A stretch of 64,000 nt of DNA from positions 5,852,501 through 5,916,500 of the forward strand of contig NZ_CP107968.1 in assembly GCF_036084755.1 (NCBI RefSeq), in the 5' to 3' direction. The DNA comes from Streptomyces sp. NBC_00370 (GTDB lineage: Bacteria; Actinomycetota; Actinomycetes; Streptomycetales; Streptomycetaceae). Positions 46,660 through 54,774 of the stretch are shown one piece after another. A program made the position numbers and the translations under genes. How positions within the stretch are numbered: position 1 is the stretch's first letter; the number at the start of each line of letters is the position of its first letter. The notes below the pieces were generated by a model. That model was not told the DNA's origin. It did no database searches and saw only the letters and a program-made list of their open reading frames with translations.

Positions 46660-47865
46660 ATGTCGGATACGAACACCACCACCTCAGTCATCGTCGCCGG
46701 CGCCCGTACCCCCATGGGGCGCCTGCTCGGCTCGCTCAAGTCCTTCTCCGGCGCCGACCTCGGCGGCTTCGCGATCAAGGCGGCGCTTGACCGGGCCGGG
46801 ATCAGCGGTGACCAGGTGCAGTACGTGATCATGGGGCAGGTGCTGCAGGCCGGGACGGGGCAGATCCCGGCGCGCCAGGCCGCCGTCAAGGCGGGCATCC
46901 CGATGTCCGTCCCCGCGCTGACCGTCAACAAGGTCTGTCTCTCCGGGCTCGACGCCATCGCGCTGGCCGACCAGCTGATCAGGGCAGGAGAGTTCGACAT
47001 CGTCGTGGCCGGCGGCCAGGAGTCCATGACCAACGCGCCGCACCTGCTGCCGAAGTCCCGTGAGGGCTACAAGTACGGCGCGATCGAGATGCTCGACTCC
47101 ATGGCGTACGACGGTCTGACCGACTCGTTCGAGGACATCGCGATGGGCGCATCGACCGAGAAGCACAACACCCGCCTCGGCATCGAGCGCCCCGCGCAGG
47201 ACGAGTTCGGCGCGCTCTCCCACCAGCGGGCCGCCGCGGCGCAGAAGAACGGCGTCTTCGAGGCCGAGATCGTCCCGGTGGAGATCCCGCAGCGCAAGGG
47301 CGACCCGGTGGTCTTCGCGCAGGACGAGGGCATCCGCGCCGACACCACCGTCGAGACGCTGGGCAAGCTGCGCCCCGCCTTCGCCAAGGACGGCACGATC
47401 ACGGCGGGCACGTCGTCGCAGATCTCCGACGGCGCGGCCGCCGTCGTCGTCATGAGCAAGGCCAAGGCGCAGGAGCTGGGCCTGGAATGGCTCGCGGAGA
47501 TCGGCGCGCACGGGAATGTGGCGGGACCCGACAACTCGCTCCAGTCGCAGCCGTCCAACGCGATCCTGCACGCGCTGAAGAAGGCGGGCGCGGAGGTGGC
47601 CGACCTCGACCTCATCGAGATCAACGAGGCGTTCGCCGCCGTGGCCGTGCAGTCGATGAAGGACCTCGGGGTGTCCCCGGAAAAGGTGAACGTGAACGGT
47701 GGTGCGATCGCCCTCGGCCACCCGATCGGCATGTCCGGCGCCCGGCTCGTCCTGCACCTCGCGCTGGAGCTGAAGCGGCGCGGCGGCGGCGTGGGCGCGG
47801 CGGCGCTGTGCGGTGGCGGCGGGCAGGGGGACGCGCTGATCCTCCGGGTGGCCAAGTCCCAGTAG
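46660..47865 (+). CDS. Acetyl-CoA C-acetyltransferase (thiolase)
   Basis: This 401-residue thiolase has the acyl-accepting cysteine C93 in VNKVCLSGLDAIALA, the His of VNVNGGAIALGHPIGMSG and the C-terminal catalytic Cys in ALCGGGGQGDA. It condenses two acetyl-CoA to acetoacetyl-CoA or runs in reverse. ATG 46660 (MSDTNTTTSVIVAGART) follows AAAGGGGA, and the upstream in-frame extension lacks similarity. Together with the dehydrogenase at 28760 it could feed the C4 branch of the ethylmalonyl-CoA pathway. Confidence 0.94.
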   Translation: MSDTNTTTSVIVAGARTPMGRLLGSLKSFSGADLGGFAIKAALDRAGISGDQVQYVIMGQVLQAGTGQIPARQAAVKAGIPMSVPALTVNKVCLSGLDAIALADQLIRAGEFDIVVAGGQESMTNAPHLLPKSREGYKYGAIEMLDSMAYDGLTDSFEDIAMGASTEKHNTRLGIERPAQDEFGALSHQRAAAAQKNGVFEAEIVPVEIPQRKGDPVVFAQDEGIRADTTVETLGKLRPAFAKDGTITAGTSSQISDGAAAVVVMSKAKAQELGLEWLAEIGAHGNVAGPDNSLQSQPSNAILHALKKAGAEVADLDLIEINEAFAAVAVQSMKDLGVSPEKVNVNGGAIALGHPIGMSGARLVLHLALELKRRGGGVGAAALCGGGGQGDALILRVAKSQ

Positions 47866-47954
47866 TTTGAGCCCGGCGGGCGCCCGCCGGTGCCTGCGGG
47901 TGTGGGTGCGGCCGGGGTGCGGCCGGTGTCGCGTACGGAACGAACGGAGCTGTG

Positions 47955-48914
47955 ATGCAGGACGTCCCCGAGCTGGTGACGCAGGCCCGCGAGGGCCGGC
48001 CGCGCGCCGTCGCCCGGCTGGTCTCGCTGGTCGAGGGGGCGTCCCCGCAGCTGCGTGAGGTGATGGCGGCGCTGGCCCCGCTCGCCGGCAACGCGTACGT
48101 GGTCGGGCTCACCGGCTCGCCCGGCGTCGGCAAGTCGACGTCCACGACCGCGCTGGTCTCCGCGTACCGGGCGGCGGGCAAACGCGTCGCCGTGCTCGCC
48201 GTCGACCCGTCGTCGCCCTTCTCCGGCGGCGCGCTCCTCGGCGACCGGGTGCGGATGTCCGAGCACGCGTCCGACCCCGGCGTCTACATCCGCTCCATGG
48301 CGACCCGCGGCCACCTCGGCGGGCTCGCCTGGGCGGCGCCGCAGGCGATCAGGGTGCTCGACGCGGCCGGATTCGACGTGATCCTGGTGGAGACCGTCGG
48401 CGTCGGCCAGTCGGAGGTCGAGATCGCCTCCCAGGCCGACACGTCGGTGGTGCTGCTCGCCCCCGGCATGGGCGACGGGATCCAGGCGGCCAAGGCCGGG
48501 ATCCTGGAGATCGGCGACGTGTACGTGGTCAACAAGGCGGACCGGGACGGCGCCGACGCGACGGCCCGCGAGCTGAACCACATGCTGGGCCTGGGCGAGG
48601 CCAGGGCCCCCGGCGACTGGCGCCCCCCGATCGTGAAGACGGTCGCGGCGCGCGGTACGGGCATCGACGAGGTCGTCGAGGCCCTGGAGAAGCACCGCGC
48701 CTGGATGGAGGAACACGACGTCCTGAACGGCCGCAGGGCCGCTCGGGCGGCGAAGGAGGTCGAGACGATCGCGGTCACGGCACTGCGTGAACGCATCGGC
48801 GACCTGCACGGCGACCACCGCCTGGACGCCCTGGCGGAACGAATCGTGGCGGGCGAGCTGGACCCGTACACGGCGGCGGACGAACTGGTGGCGGGCATCA
48901 CGGGCGACGCGTAG
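47955..48914 (+). CDS. meaB: MeaB/ArgK-type G3E GTPase (methylmalonyl-CoA mutase chaperone)
   Basis: This 319-residue P-loop GTPase has Walker A GLTGSPGVGKST (54-62), the DPSSPFSGGALLGDR segment and the switch motif ETVGVGQSEVEI, with NKADRDGAD as the guanine-specificity motif. MeaB protects and reloads adenosylcobalamin mutases. ATG 47955 gives a 5-nt spacing to GGAG, and GTG 47952 is possible. It lies 90 nt after the thiolase on the same strand. Confidence 0.94.
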   Translation: MQDVPELVTQAREGRPRAVARLVSLVEGASPQLREVMAALAPLAGNAYVVGLTGSPGVGKSTSTTALVSAYRAAGKRVAVLAVDPSSPFSGGALLGDRVRMSEHASDPGVYIRSMATRGHLGGLAWAAPQAIRVLDAAGFDVILVETVGVGQSEVEIASQADTSVVLLAPGMGDGIQAAKAGILEIGDVYVVNKADRDGADATARELNHMLGLGEARAPGDWRPPIVKTVAARGTGIDEVVEALEKHRAWMEEHDVLNGRRAARAAKEVETIAVTALRERIGDLHGDHRLDALAERIVAGELDPYTAADELVAGITGDA

Positions 48915-49235
48915 GCCCCGTCCGGCGGGAGTGTGCCGCTCGGCCCGGGGCGGTGCGGGTTTGCGTTGCGGTGGTTGCCGGGTGTCGTTCCGGGGTCGTG
49001 TCCTGCGCTGCGTGATTTACGGCGCGTGCTCGTCTGACGCGGAGCCACCGCCGAGATGCGCCACACATCACGCTCTACGCTCCGGACACCACCCCTGCAC
49101 GACCCCCTTTGCCCTCCCCGCCGGCTGCTATCGTCGGCTTCATGTTCCTCGAACCCCGTGTCTAGGACCCGGTACCGCCGCGCTCCTCGCGCTGCCACGG
49201 TGTCCCCGCACGCACTCTTCGAGGAATCCCTCCCC
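48915..49235 (+). other. 321-nt region without a gene between meaB and the MFS gene
   Basis: No convincing reading frame was seen. It contains a weak long-range inverted repeat (GGGGTCGTG 48992-49000 with CACGACCCC 49098-49106, and GCGTGAT 49010-49016 with ATCACGC 49067-49073), which could fold as a large loose hairpin. Promoter-like TATCGT lies near 49128 and a GAGGAA ribosome binding site near 49221. Confidence 0.4.
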
Positions 49236-50435
49236 ATGTCGTACGCCGCTGTTCTGCGGACCCCGCATGCCCTGCGCACGTTCGGTGCCGCGCTGCTCGG
49301 CCGCCTCTCCTACGGGACCGTCTCTCTCTCGCTCGTTCTGACCGCCAAGGACGCCTCGGGTTCGTTCGCCGTGGCCGGCACGGTCGTGGCGCTGTTCGGC
49401 GTCACCAGCGTCTTCCTGTCGCCCGCGCGGGCGGCTCTCATCGATCGGTACGGGCTGCGCCGTGCGCTGGCTCCCATGGCCGGTCTGTACGCCGTCCTGC
49501 TCGTCCTGCTGGCGGTTGCCGGGCGTCAACCTGCTTGTCCGGACTGGCTGTTCGTCGCGCTCGGCGGGGCGGCCGGTGTGTGCACCCCGCCGCTGGGGCC
49601 CGTCATGCGGACGCTGTGGGGGCAACTGCTGCCGGACAGGGCGCTGTTGCAGCGTGCGTTCAGTCTCGACGGGGTCGCCGAGGAACTGCTCTACGTCTGC
49701 GGCCCGTTGATCGTCGGGGCGCTGGTCACCCTGTGGGATGCCACGGTCGGGATCGCCCTCAGCGCCGTACTGGTGGCCGTGGGGACGCTCGCGCTCGTCA
49801 CGGCGCCCGTACCGTTCCCCGGTGGTGCCGGCGGCCGGAAGCGGCGGGCGCGCGGCGGTGTGCGGGGCCTTGGCGGGTTGCTGCCGGCCGCCGCCGGGGT
49901 GGGAATCTGTCTGGGCGCGCTCGACCTGCTGGTCGTCGCGCGCACCGAGGAGCTGGGACGGCCGGGCACCGTGGCCTGGGTGATGGCCGCCCTCTCGGCC
50001 GGCAGCGCGGTCGGCGGGCTCGCCAACGGCGCTGTCTCCTGGCGTGGTTCGGCCAAGGCGCGGCTCGCCCTGCTGGGCGGGGCGCTGGGGCTGGCCATGG
50101 TGCTGACCGGGTTCGCGGCGAACGCGTACGTACTGGCGGGGCTTACCGCCCTGGCAGGGCTGTTCGTCGCGCCCGCGCTGACCACCGCGTATCTGATCGC
50201 GGACGAGGCGGCGAGGCCCGAAGCCCGTACCCAGGCCGGTGCCTGGGTCAACACGGCGCTGAACGCGGGGATCTCGGGCGGTACGGCGGCCGTGGGGGTG
50301 CTGGTCGGCCGGCTGCCGCTCGCGCTGTGTTTCGCCGGGGCCGCCGTTCCGGTGCTGTGCGCCGCCGCTGTGTACGGGGCGGCGCGAACCGCCCGGCCTG
50401 GTGGGGCCGGGCGGGGCGCTGTCGGTTCCGGCTGA
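49236..50435 (+). CDS. MFS transporter
   Basis: This 399-residue protein has about 12 hydrophobic helices, with a short basic loop between helices 2 and 3 (LIDRYGLRRAL, the MFS motif A position) and a charged central loop (GGAGGRKRRARGG). This is the major facilitator family, probably an efflux-type permease. The substrate is unknown. ATG 49236 follows GAGGAA. Its stop codon directly abuts the stop of the convergent PepSY gene. Confidence 0.85.
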   Translation: MSYAAVLRTPHALRTFGAALLGRLSYGTVSLSLVLTAKDASGSFAVAGTVVALFGVTSVFLSPARAALIDRYGLRRALAPMAGLYAVLLVLLAVAGRQPACPDWLFVALGGAAGVCTPPLGPVMRTLWGQLLPDRALLQRAFSLDGVAEELLYVCGPLIVGALVTLWDATVGIALSAVLVAVGTLALVTAPVPFPGGAGGRKRRARGGVRGLGGLLPAAAGVGICLGALDLLVVARTEELGRPGTVAWVMAALSAGSAVGGLANGAVSWRGSAKARLALLGGALGLAMVLTGFAANAYVLAGLTALAGLFVAPALTTAYLIADEAARPEARTQAGAWVNTALNAGISGGTAAVGVLVGRLPLALCFAGAAVPVLCAAAVYGAARTARPGGAGRGAVGSG

Positions 50436-51053
50436 TCAGTCGTCGTCGCCGTGCCGGCCGCCGCCGTGGTCGTCGCCCGCGTCGTGACCGGGGCCGTCGT
50501 CGTCGCCGTGCCGGCCGCTGCCGTGGTCGTCGCCGCCGTGGTCGTCATCCACGTCGTGACCCGGGCCGTCGTCGTCCCCGCCGCGGCGGTCGTCGTCGGC
50601 CGTGGGGCGCGGGGCCGGGGTGGCGCCGTGGTGCGGGTTGTCGTCCGTCTTGGAAGGCGTGGCGGTGCGGGTGGCGCCGTCTCGGTGGTCGCGGTCCAGC
50701 GTCGCCCTGCCGGTGGTCAGGTCGACGTGCACCTCACGCTCCACGCCGTCCTTGCCCAGGATCTCCACCTCCCAGTAGCGGCTGTCGCGTTCGACGGAGG
50801 TCACCGTTCCCGGCACGATCGCCAGCGCCGCCGACTCGGCCCGCCGGGCGTCCGTCTTCGTTCCCCCGGGCGTCGGCGAGACGTGCGGGTTGTCGTCCGC
50901 CGACAGGTCCGGGCGGGGTGTCGCCGTGCCCGTCGTCGCCGTCGGTGCCGGGGACACCCGGCCGTCGTCGCTGCCCATGGCGACCGCCGTGTAGGTGCCG
51001 CCCCCGATCAGTACCGCCGCCGTGACGGCCGCGATGGTGATGTTGCGCTTCAT
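50436..51053 (-). CDS. Secreted PepSY-domain protein with Asp/His-rich tail
   Basis: This 205-residue protein has a signal peptide (MKRNITIAAVTAAVLIGGG...VAMG), a Thr/Pro-rich linker and a PepSY-like repeat (AALAIVPGTVTSVERDSRYWEVEIL, then REVHVDLTTGRATLDRDH). The last 60 or so residues are almost only Asp, His, Gly and Arg (units such as GDDDGPGHD and HGGDDHGSGRHG), a potential metal-binding tail. ATG 51053. It is divergent from the two-component operon, whose regulator probably controls it. The DNA of the tail is a tandem repeat. Confidence 0.8.
   Translation of the reverse strand: MKRNITIAAVTAAVLIGGGTYTAVAMGSDDGRVSPAPTATTGTATPRPDLSADDNPHVSPTPGGTKTDARRAESAALAIVPGTVTSVERDSRYWEVEILGKDGVEREVHVDLTTGRATLDRDHRDGATRTATPSKTDDNPHHGATPAPRPTADDDRRGGDDDGPGHDVDDDHGGDDHGSGRHGDDDGPGHDAGDDHGGGRHGDDD
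50439..50580 (-). repeat. Tandem repeats encoding the Asp/His-rich tail
   Basis: A 22-bp core, GTCGTCGTCGCCGTGCCGGC with its next two bases, recurs at 50439 and 50496 (57 bp apart), with a diverged unit from 50568. The units encode GRHGDDDGPGHD-like segments. Repeat number may vary. Confidence 0.7.
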
Positions 51054-51104
51054 GTGGTGCCTCCCGGGTCGTTGTCCGTGTGACATCAACTTCGCCGAGG
51101 CAAG

Positions 51105-51142
51105 CTGAAGGCAGCCTGAAGCCACCTGAAGAGATCTTCAGG
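51105..51142 (+). promoter_or_regulatory. CTGAAG repeats and palindrome: probable response-regulator operator
   Basis: CTGAAG occurs at 51105, 51116 and 51126 (11 and 10 bp apart), the spacing typical of OmpR/PhoB-type sites. The last copy is half of a perfect palindrome, CCTGAAG-agat-CTTCAGG (51125-51142). The site sits between the divergent PepSY and two-component genes and is likely to give autoregulation and control of both. Confidence 0.6.
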
Positions 51143-51164
51143 TTCAGTTTGGGAAGCTGGGCGC

Positions 51165-51827
51165 ATGCGGTTGCTGATCGTCGAGGACGAGAAGAGGCTC
51201 GCGGTCTCGCTGGCCAAGGGACTGACGGCCGAGGGGTTCGCCGTGGACGTCGTCCACGACGGGCTCGAAGGGCTGTACCGGGCCGGTGAGGGCGTGTACG
51301 ACCTGGTCGTGCTCGACATCATGCTGCCCGGCATGAACGGCTACCGGGTCTGTGCCGCGCTGCGCGCCGCCGGCAACGACGTACCGATCCTGATGCTCAC
51401 GGCGAAGGACGGCGAGTACGACGAGGCCGAAGGGCTCGACACGGGCGCCGACGACTATCTGACCAAGCCCTTCTCGTACGTCGTGCTCGTCGCGCGCGTC
51501 AAGGCCCTGCTGCGCAGGCGGGGTTCGGCCGGGGCCTCGCCCGTGCTGCGGATCGGCCGCCTCAGCGTCGACACCGCGGCCCGCAGGGTCTTCCGTGACG
51601 ATGTCGAAGTGGCGCTGACCGCTAAGGAGTTCGCCGTGCTGGAGCAACTCGCCGTCCGGCCGGGCGAGGTGGTCGGCAAGCCGCAGATCCTGGAGCACGT
51701 CTGGGATTTCGCCTACGACGGCGACCCCAACATCATCGAGGTCTACATCAGCACCCTGCGGCGCAAGATAGGCGCCGGCGCCATCCAGACGGTGCGCGGC
51801 GCGGGTTACCGGCTGGTCGCCTCGTGA
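51165..51827 (+). CDS. rapA1: OmpR-family response regulator, RapA1-like
   Basis: This 220-residue regulator has a receiver domain with phospho-acceptor D51 (DLVVLDIMLPG), acidic E7-D8 and K in DYLTKPFSY. A winged-helix OmpR/PhoB DNA-binding domain follows, with LTAKEFAVLEQLAVRPGEVV and TLRRKIG...VRGAGYRL. It overlaps the kinase gene by 4 nt. By position it corresponds to what I recall as RapA1 (SCO5403), which affects polyketide production in S. coelicolor. The symbol is from memory. Confidence 0.85.
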   Translation: MRLLIVEDEKRLAVSLAKGLTAEGFAVDVVHDGLEGLYRAGEGVYDLVVLDIMLPGMNGYRVCAALRAAGNDVPILMLTAKDGEYDEAEGLDTGADDYLTKPFSYVVLVARVKALLRRRGSAGASPVLRIGRLSVDTAARRVFRDDVEVALTAKEFAVLEQLAVRPGEVVGKPQILEHVWDFAYDGDPNIIEVYISTLRRKIGAGAIQTVRGAGYRLVAS

Positions 51828-53398
51828 GGCGGCCCTTCGGGTCCGTACGGGCCCGCACGTCGCTCGGTGCCACGGTGGTCGTGGCGATAGCCCTGGTGGC
51901 CGCCGGGATAGCCGTACTGATGTCGCTGCGCTCGAACCTCACGGGACAGGCGGACCAGCAGGCCGACTCGGCGGCCAGGGACATCGCCGTCGACATCATC
52001 GCCCAGGTGCCGAACCCGGTGCCGTACGCGCGGCTGGAGCTTCCCGACGGGGAGGACCACCCGGTGCAGGTGTCCACCAGGGGTGGTCAACTGCTCGCCG
52101 CGAGCAAGGACTTGGAAGCCGTCAGCGGGACCGGGCTCGCCGCGGTGAAACCTGCTCCCGCCCCGGTGTCCGTCCCGCCCAAGACACCGGCCGCCTTCCA
52201 CGACGACGGCGGCAAGGGCAGCGGGAAGGGCAAGGGCGGCGGCAGCGACGACGACGGGGGTGGTGACGACGACCCGAGCGGGAGTGACGACAACAGCGGC
52301 AGCGGCAGTAGCGGCGACGACGACCGGAGCGGGAGCGACGACGACGGGTCCGGGCTCGGCAGCGTCGGCGATGTCATCTCCCACACCTCGGGCCGCGCCA
52401 CGGTCGACGGGCACTCCGCCGACTACCGCTTCGTCACCATCGAGGTGACCGACCGGAACAACGCCAAGGTCCTGCTGCGGGTGGGCTCTTCGCTCGCCGC
52501 CCGGCAGAGCGCCCTCAACACCGCCACCACCGCCATGCTGGTGGGACTGCCCGCCCTGCTGCTGATCGTCGGGGGTGTCACGTGGCTGGTGACCCGCAGG
52601 GCGCTCGCCCCGGTCGAAGGCATCCGCCGGGAGATGGCCGCCATCACCGCGTCCGAGGACCTGTCGCGCCGGGTGCCCGAGCCCGGCAGACAGGACGAGG
52701 TGGCCAGGCTCGCCCGTACCACCAACGAGACGCTGACCGCGCTGGAGGCCTCGGTCGAGCGCCAGCGCCGCTTCGTCGCCGACGCCTCGCACGAACTGCG
52801 CAGCCCGATCGCCTCGCTGCGCACCCAGTTGGAGGTGGGCTCGGCCCATCCACAGCTGCTCGACGTGCCGGGCGCGGTCCTGGACACCGTACGGCTCCAG
52901 CAACTGGCCGCGGATCTGCTGCTGCTGGCCCGGCTGGACGCGGGGGAGCGGCCGGGGGAGACCCGGGTCGAGTTGGGCGCGCTGGTGGCCGAGGAGGTCG
53001 CCCAGCGGGCCACCGACCGGGTCCCGGTGACGGTCGACGCTGCCGCCGGTCTCGAAGTCTGCGGCTCACGTGGCCAGTTGGCCCGGGTGCTGGGCAATCT
53101 GCTGGACAACGCCCAGCGGCACACCAAGACCGAGGTACGGGTACGGCTGCGCCGGGAGGCCGGCGATGTGGTGCTCGCGGTCGGTGACGACGGCGCCGGG
53201 GTGCCGGAGTCCGAGCGGGACCGGATCTTCGAGCGGTTCGTACGGCTCGACGAGGCGCGCGGCCGGGACGACGGCGGAGCGGGGCTCGGCCTCGCCATCG
53301 CCCGCGATGTCGCGCTGCGGCACGGCGGCTCGCTCACGGTCGGGCCAGGACCGGGCGGCGGCGCGCTGTTCGAACTGCGGCTGCCGCCCGCCCGCTGA
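51824..53398 (+). CDS. rapA2: Sensor histidine kinase with acidic extracytoplasmic insert, RapA2-like
   Basis: This 524-residue kinase has TM1 (about residues 15-33), an extracytoplasmic domain containing a low-complexity segment of about 50 residues of Gly, Ser and Asp (about 128-180), TM2 (about 232-255), a HAMP domain, a HisKA with H323 in DASHELRSPIASL, and a HATPase (NLLDNAQRHT, GDDGAGVPESERDRIFERF, GGAGLGLAI). The acidic insert mirrors the Asp-rich tail of the divergent PepSY protein and suggests cation sensing. GTG start at 51824. Confidence 0.85.
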   Translation: MRRPFGSVRARTSLGATVVVAIALVAAGIAVLMSLRSNLTGQADQQADSAARDIAVDIIAQVPNPVPYARLELPDGEDHPVQVSTRGGQLLAASKDLEAVSGTGLAAVKPAPAPVSVPPKTPAAFHDDGGKGSGKGKGGGSDDDGGGDDDPSGSDDNSGSGSSGDDDRSGSDDDGSGLGSVGDVISHTSGRATVDGHSADYRFVTIEVTDRNNAKVLLRVGSSLAARQSALNTATTAMLVGLPALLLIVGGVTWLVTRRALAPVEGIRREMAAITASEDLSRRVPEPGRQDEVARLARTTNETLTALEASVERQRRFVADASHELRSPIASLRTQLEVGSAHPQLLDVPGAVLDTVRLQQLAADLLLLARLDAGERPGETRVELGALVAEEVAQRATDRVPVTVDAAAGLEVCGSRGQLARVLGNLLDNAQRHTKTEVRVRLRREAGDVVLAVGDDGAGVPESERDRIFERFVRLDEARGRDDGGAGLGLAIARDVALRHGGSLTVGPGPGGGALFELRLPPAR

Positions 53399-53400
53399 CG

Positions 53401-53877
53401 TCAGAGCTTGCCGCGGTGGCCGTGCAGATGCTCCGCCACCGGGCCGAGCGCCTTGCGCAGATCGGCGAGGGCCTCGGGCGACAGCAGATCGATGAAGTGC
53501 TTGCGCACGGACGCCACGTGGTGCGGCGACACCCGCTGCATGGTCTCCATGCCCAGATCCGTGAGGACGGCGAACAGCCCGCGCCGGTCGGACTCGCAGT
53601 GCTCGCGCTTGACCAGCCCCGCCGTCTCCATCCGGGTGATCTGGTGGGACAGCCGGCTCTTGGACTGGAGGGTGGCGGCGGCGAGGTCACTCATCCGCAT
53701 CCGGCGTTCGTCGGACTCCGAGAGGTTCACCAGGATCTCGTAGTCGTTCATGGTCAGGCCGAAGGGCTGTAGGTCTTTCTCCAGCTGGTGCGTCAGCAGC
53801 CTGTTGACATCCAGGTGGGTGCGCCAGGCGCACTGCTCCGCGTCGCTCAGCCAGTGAGTGGCAGTCTCGGTCTCCAT
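53401..53877 (-). CDS. MarR-family regulator
   Basis: This 158-residue winged-helix protein has LSDAEQCAWRTHLDVNRLLTHQLE at the N-terminus, a recognition helix in AAATLQSKSRLSHQITRMETAGLV and the wing KREHCESDRRGLFAVLT. I recall the equivalent gene as SCO5405, linked to antibiotic production, but its target here is not shown. ATG 53877 sits 6 nt behind a TAGAAT hexamer with no Shine-Dalgarno, so translation is probably leaderless. It ends 2 nt from the kinase stop (convergent). Confidence 0.88.
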   Translation of the reverse strand: METETATHWLSDAEQCAWRTHLDVNRLLTHQLEKDLQPFGLTMNDYEILVNLSESDERRMRMSDLAAATLQSKSRLSHQITRMETAGLVKREHCESDRRGLFAVLTDLGMETMQRVSPHHVASVRKHFIDLLSPEALADLRKALGPVAEHLHGHRGKL

Positions 53878-53883
53878 ATCAGG

Positions 53884-53913
53884 ATTCTACCTAAGATGTT
53901 GAATTCTGTACAA
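53884..53913 (-). promoter_or_regulatory. Promoter of the MarR gene, probably giving a leaderless mRNA
   Basis: On the minus strand, TTGTAC (53913-53908), 18 nt, then TAGAAT (53889-53884) is close to consensus. Only 6 nt (CCTGAT) separate it from the ATG, so transcription should begin at or next to the start codon. Confidence 0.65.
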
Positions 53914-53991
53914 AGTGTGGATGTGACGCCGCGCACCCGGTGCGCGGCGTTCACCCTCACCGACCGTCTACCCACCCAGGCCGAACTACTC

Positions 53992-54774
53992 TCACAGCCC
54001 GAAACGACGCTGCAGATCGCCCAGCTGTCCCGGCAGCCGCTGCCCGCCGGGCGGCTGCTGGCCCGGCCGCTGGCCGCCACCGCCGCCCGGTACGCCGGGT
54101 TCGTTGGGCACCGTGCCCGTCACCCGCTCGGCCATCAGGATCTCGGTGGACTGGAGCAGCACCGTACCGGCGCCGACGAACTCGAACTGGTGCTCCTCAC
54201 CGGAGGCCCCGCCGATGCCCGTCATGGCGCGCAGCCCGCCCATCAGCCCCGTCATGTACCCGTGGTCGTAGTGGTGGCAGGGGGACGGGCAGTCGGCCCA
54301 GCCGACCAGCGCCTGCGGGTCCACCTTGAGCGGCGGCTCCATGAAGACCACCGGGCCGTTGGAGGCGGCGACGAACTTCCCGGTGCCGATCAGGGTGAGG
54401 AAGCCCGGCACGATCGACTGCTTGAGCGCCAGCGTGGGCTGGTAGGCCAGCAGATTCCCCGACCTGATCGTCAGGTTGCCGTCCTCCAGGTCGTACGAGT
54501 TCACGTCGAACGCCCGGTCGGCCAGCAGCATCTTGCCGCTGCCCTCGGCCACCACCCAGTCCGCCGCGTGCAGCGGCGAGTGGAAGCTGGTGCGCACCAG
54601 GCCCTGGAACCTGCCGTGGCCGATGCCGTTGAAGTCGATCCGCCCGTAGTAGGCGATCATCTTCCCCTTCTGCAGGAACCACTGGCTCCCCTTGAGCTCC
54701 ACGCAGAAGGTGTAGTTGTTGACGTTGTCGTCGCTCGGCAGCGTCATCGGATCGAAGATCACCGGGCCGGTCAC
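53992..54774 (-). CDS. AIM24-family protein (third of three)
   Basis: This 260-residue protein has the AIM24/TerD-like beta-rich fold, with FCVELKGSQWFLQKGKMIAYYGRIDF, FVAASNGPVVFMEP and VDPQALVGWADCPSPCHHYDHGY. It has a Gly/Pro/Gln-rich tail (VPGGGGGQRPGQQPPGG) that its paralogues lack, and a CPSPCHH cluster that could bind metal. GTG 54774 overlaps the preceding gene by 4 nt. AIM24 proteins have no established bacterial function. Confidence 0.85.
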   Translation of the reverse strand: MTGPVIFDPMTLPSDDNVNNYTFCVELKGSQWFLQKGKMIAYYGRIDFNGIGHGRFQGLVRTSFHSPLHAADWVVAEGSGKMLLADRAFDVNSYDLEDGNLTIRSGNLLAYQPTLALKQSIVPGFLTLIGTGKFVAASNGPVVFMEPPLKVDPQALVGWADCPSPCHHYDHGYMTGLMGGLRAMTGIGGASGEEHQFEFVGAGTVLLQSTEILMAERVTGTVPNEPGVPGGGGGQRPGQQPPGGQRLPGQLGDLQRRFGL

